55,517 nt of DNA from contig NZ_KE384345.1 of assembly GCF_000425285.1 (NCBI RefSeq), forward strand, positions 2,094 to 57,610, in the 5' to 3' direction. Made by a program: the position numbers and the translations under genes. Positions 55,147 through 55,517 of the stretch are shown piece after piece (the stretch's first letter is position 1; every line of letters begins with the position of its first letter). Origin of the DNA: Acidipropionibacterium jensenii DSM 20535 (GTDB lineage Bacteria; Actinomycetota; Actinomycetes; Propionibacteriales; Propionibacteriaceae). A model generated the notes under the pieces. That model was not told the origin of the DNA. It did not search any database and saw nothing but the letters and a program-made list of their open reading frames with translations.

Positions 55147-55331
55147 CCCCGTGAGCCGGCCCGGCTCGTCGCGGCCCGACGGTCGAGAGCCACAGCAGCC
55201 CCACCGTGATGGGATGCAGCCCAGCTTCGCGGATCGTGGCGTACACATCAACCCCCAGAGAGCGCGAGCACAGAACTGAGGAAGTTATTCATCAGTGGCT
55301 ACCAGCCGATTCTGCAGAGTTCAGGGGCTCT

Positions 55332-55517
55332 TCACGAACGAGGGTGTAGCGCGGGTCTGAATCCGCCGGCTTCGAGCAGCGACCGAGCGATGTAGTGGCT
55401 GAGGTTGCGGAAGCCGAGGGCTGTGCCGCGGAGGTGTTCGAGTCGGCCGTTGAATCTCCTATGTCTGTCAAGCAGAGCTTGGGGTGCAGTTGGCTGCGGC
55501 CGTGTTGAGTTTTCGGT
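55332..55517 (-). CDS. ISL3-family transposase, C-terminal 61 residues (cut by window edge)
   Basis: The minus-strand frame runs in from the window edge and ends at the TGA at 55332-55334. The visible end contains RRFNGRLEHLRGTALGFRNL and YIARSLLEAGGFRP, the typical ISL3 transposase C-terminus in actinobacteria. The sequence GGCTCTTCACGAACGAGG starting at 55326 overlaps the stop and looks like the ISL3 terminal inverted repeat, so the element's end is close to 55326. The interval 55147-55325 shows no gene. Confidence 0.8.
   Translation of the reverse strand, partial: TENSTRPQPTAPQALLDRHRRFNGRLEHLRGTALGFRNLSHYIARSLLEAGGFRPALHPRS

Overview
The window is high-GC DNA with dense, overlapping operons and frequent GTG starts, typical of an actinobacterium. 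The gene set (DUF3073 next to purM, DUF3151, MeaB GTPase of methylmalonyl-CoA mutase, quinol-dependent NO reductase, ISL3-type transposase) fits a propionibacterium-like member of the Propionibacteriaceae. The genus is an inference from gene content; no marker gene is present to prove it.

Positions 1-9209 hold the end of a secreted SH3b protein gene and then an 8.5 kb integrated element. The element sits in the 3' end of a tRNA-Glu gene and is bounded by a 51-bp direct repeat (676-726 and 9159-9209). It carries a tyrosine integrase, an XRE repressor divergent from an excisionase-like gene, a run of small early genes, a DnaB/RepA-like helicase whose 3' end is an iteron array, two helix-turn-helix proteins, an HK97-fold-like major capsid protein, two small unknown proteins, and a palindrome-rich non-coding end. 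There is no large terminase, portal, protease or tail gene. I read this as a capsid-encoding phage satellite and as the most novel part of the window.

Positions 9401-20766 carry tRNA-Asp and tRNA-Phe, then a branched-chain amino-acid ABC system (livJ on +, livHMGF on -, separated by a GNAT gene), then a sugar ABC importer (binding protein plus two permeases, no ATPase) and an alpha/beta hydrolase. LivH carries an extra exported Ig-like N-terminal domain and LivG a long acidic tail.

Positions 20815-50377 are a dispersed de novo purine locus: purM-purF, purL, purQ with a purC-purS in-frame fusion, purB, purD and purA. Between these lie an MFS pump, an M20 peptidase, a norZ / Cys-containing membrane protein / slipin operon, meaB, a class III aminotransferase, a second MFS gene, an asparaginase-asparagine permease pair, and an ahpC-ahpF-oxyR peroxide operon with a consensus OxyR site.

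Positions 50569-55517 hold a double GNAT protein, DUF3151, a persulfide/sulfur-response locus (CstR-like repressor, CoA-disulfide reductase-rhodanese fusion, small Cys-rich protein, two matching operators), a MazF-type toxin-antitoxin pair and the end of an ISL3-family transposase cut by the window edge.
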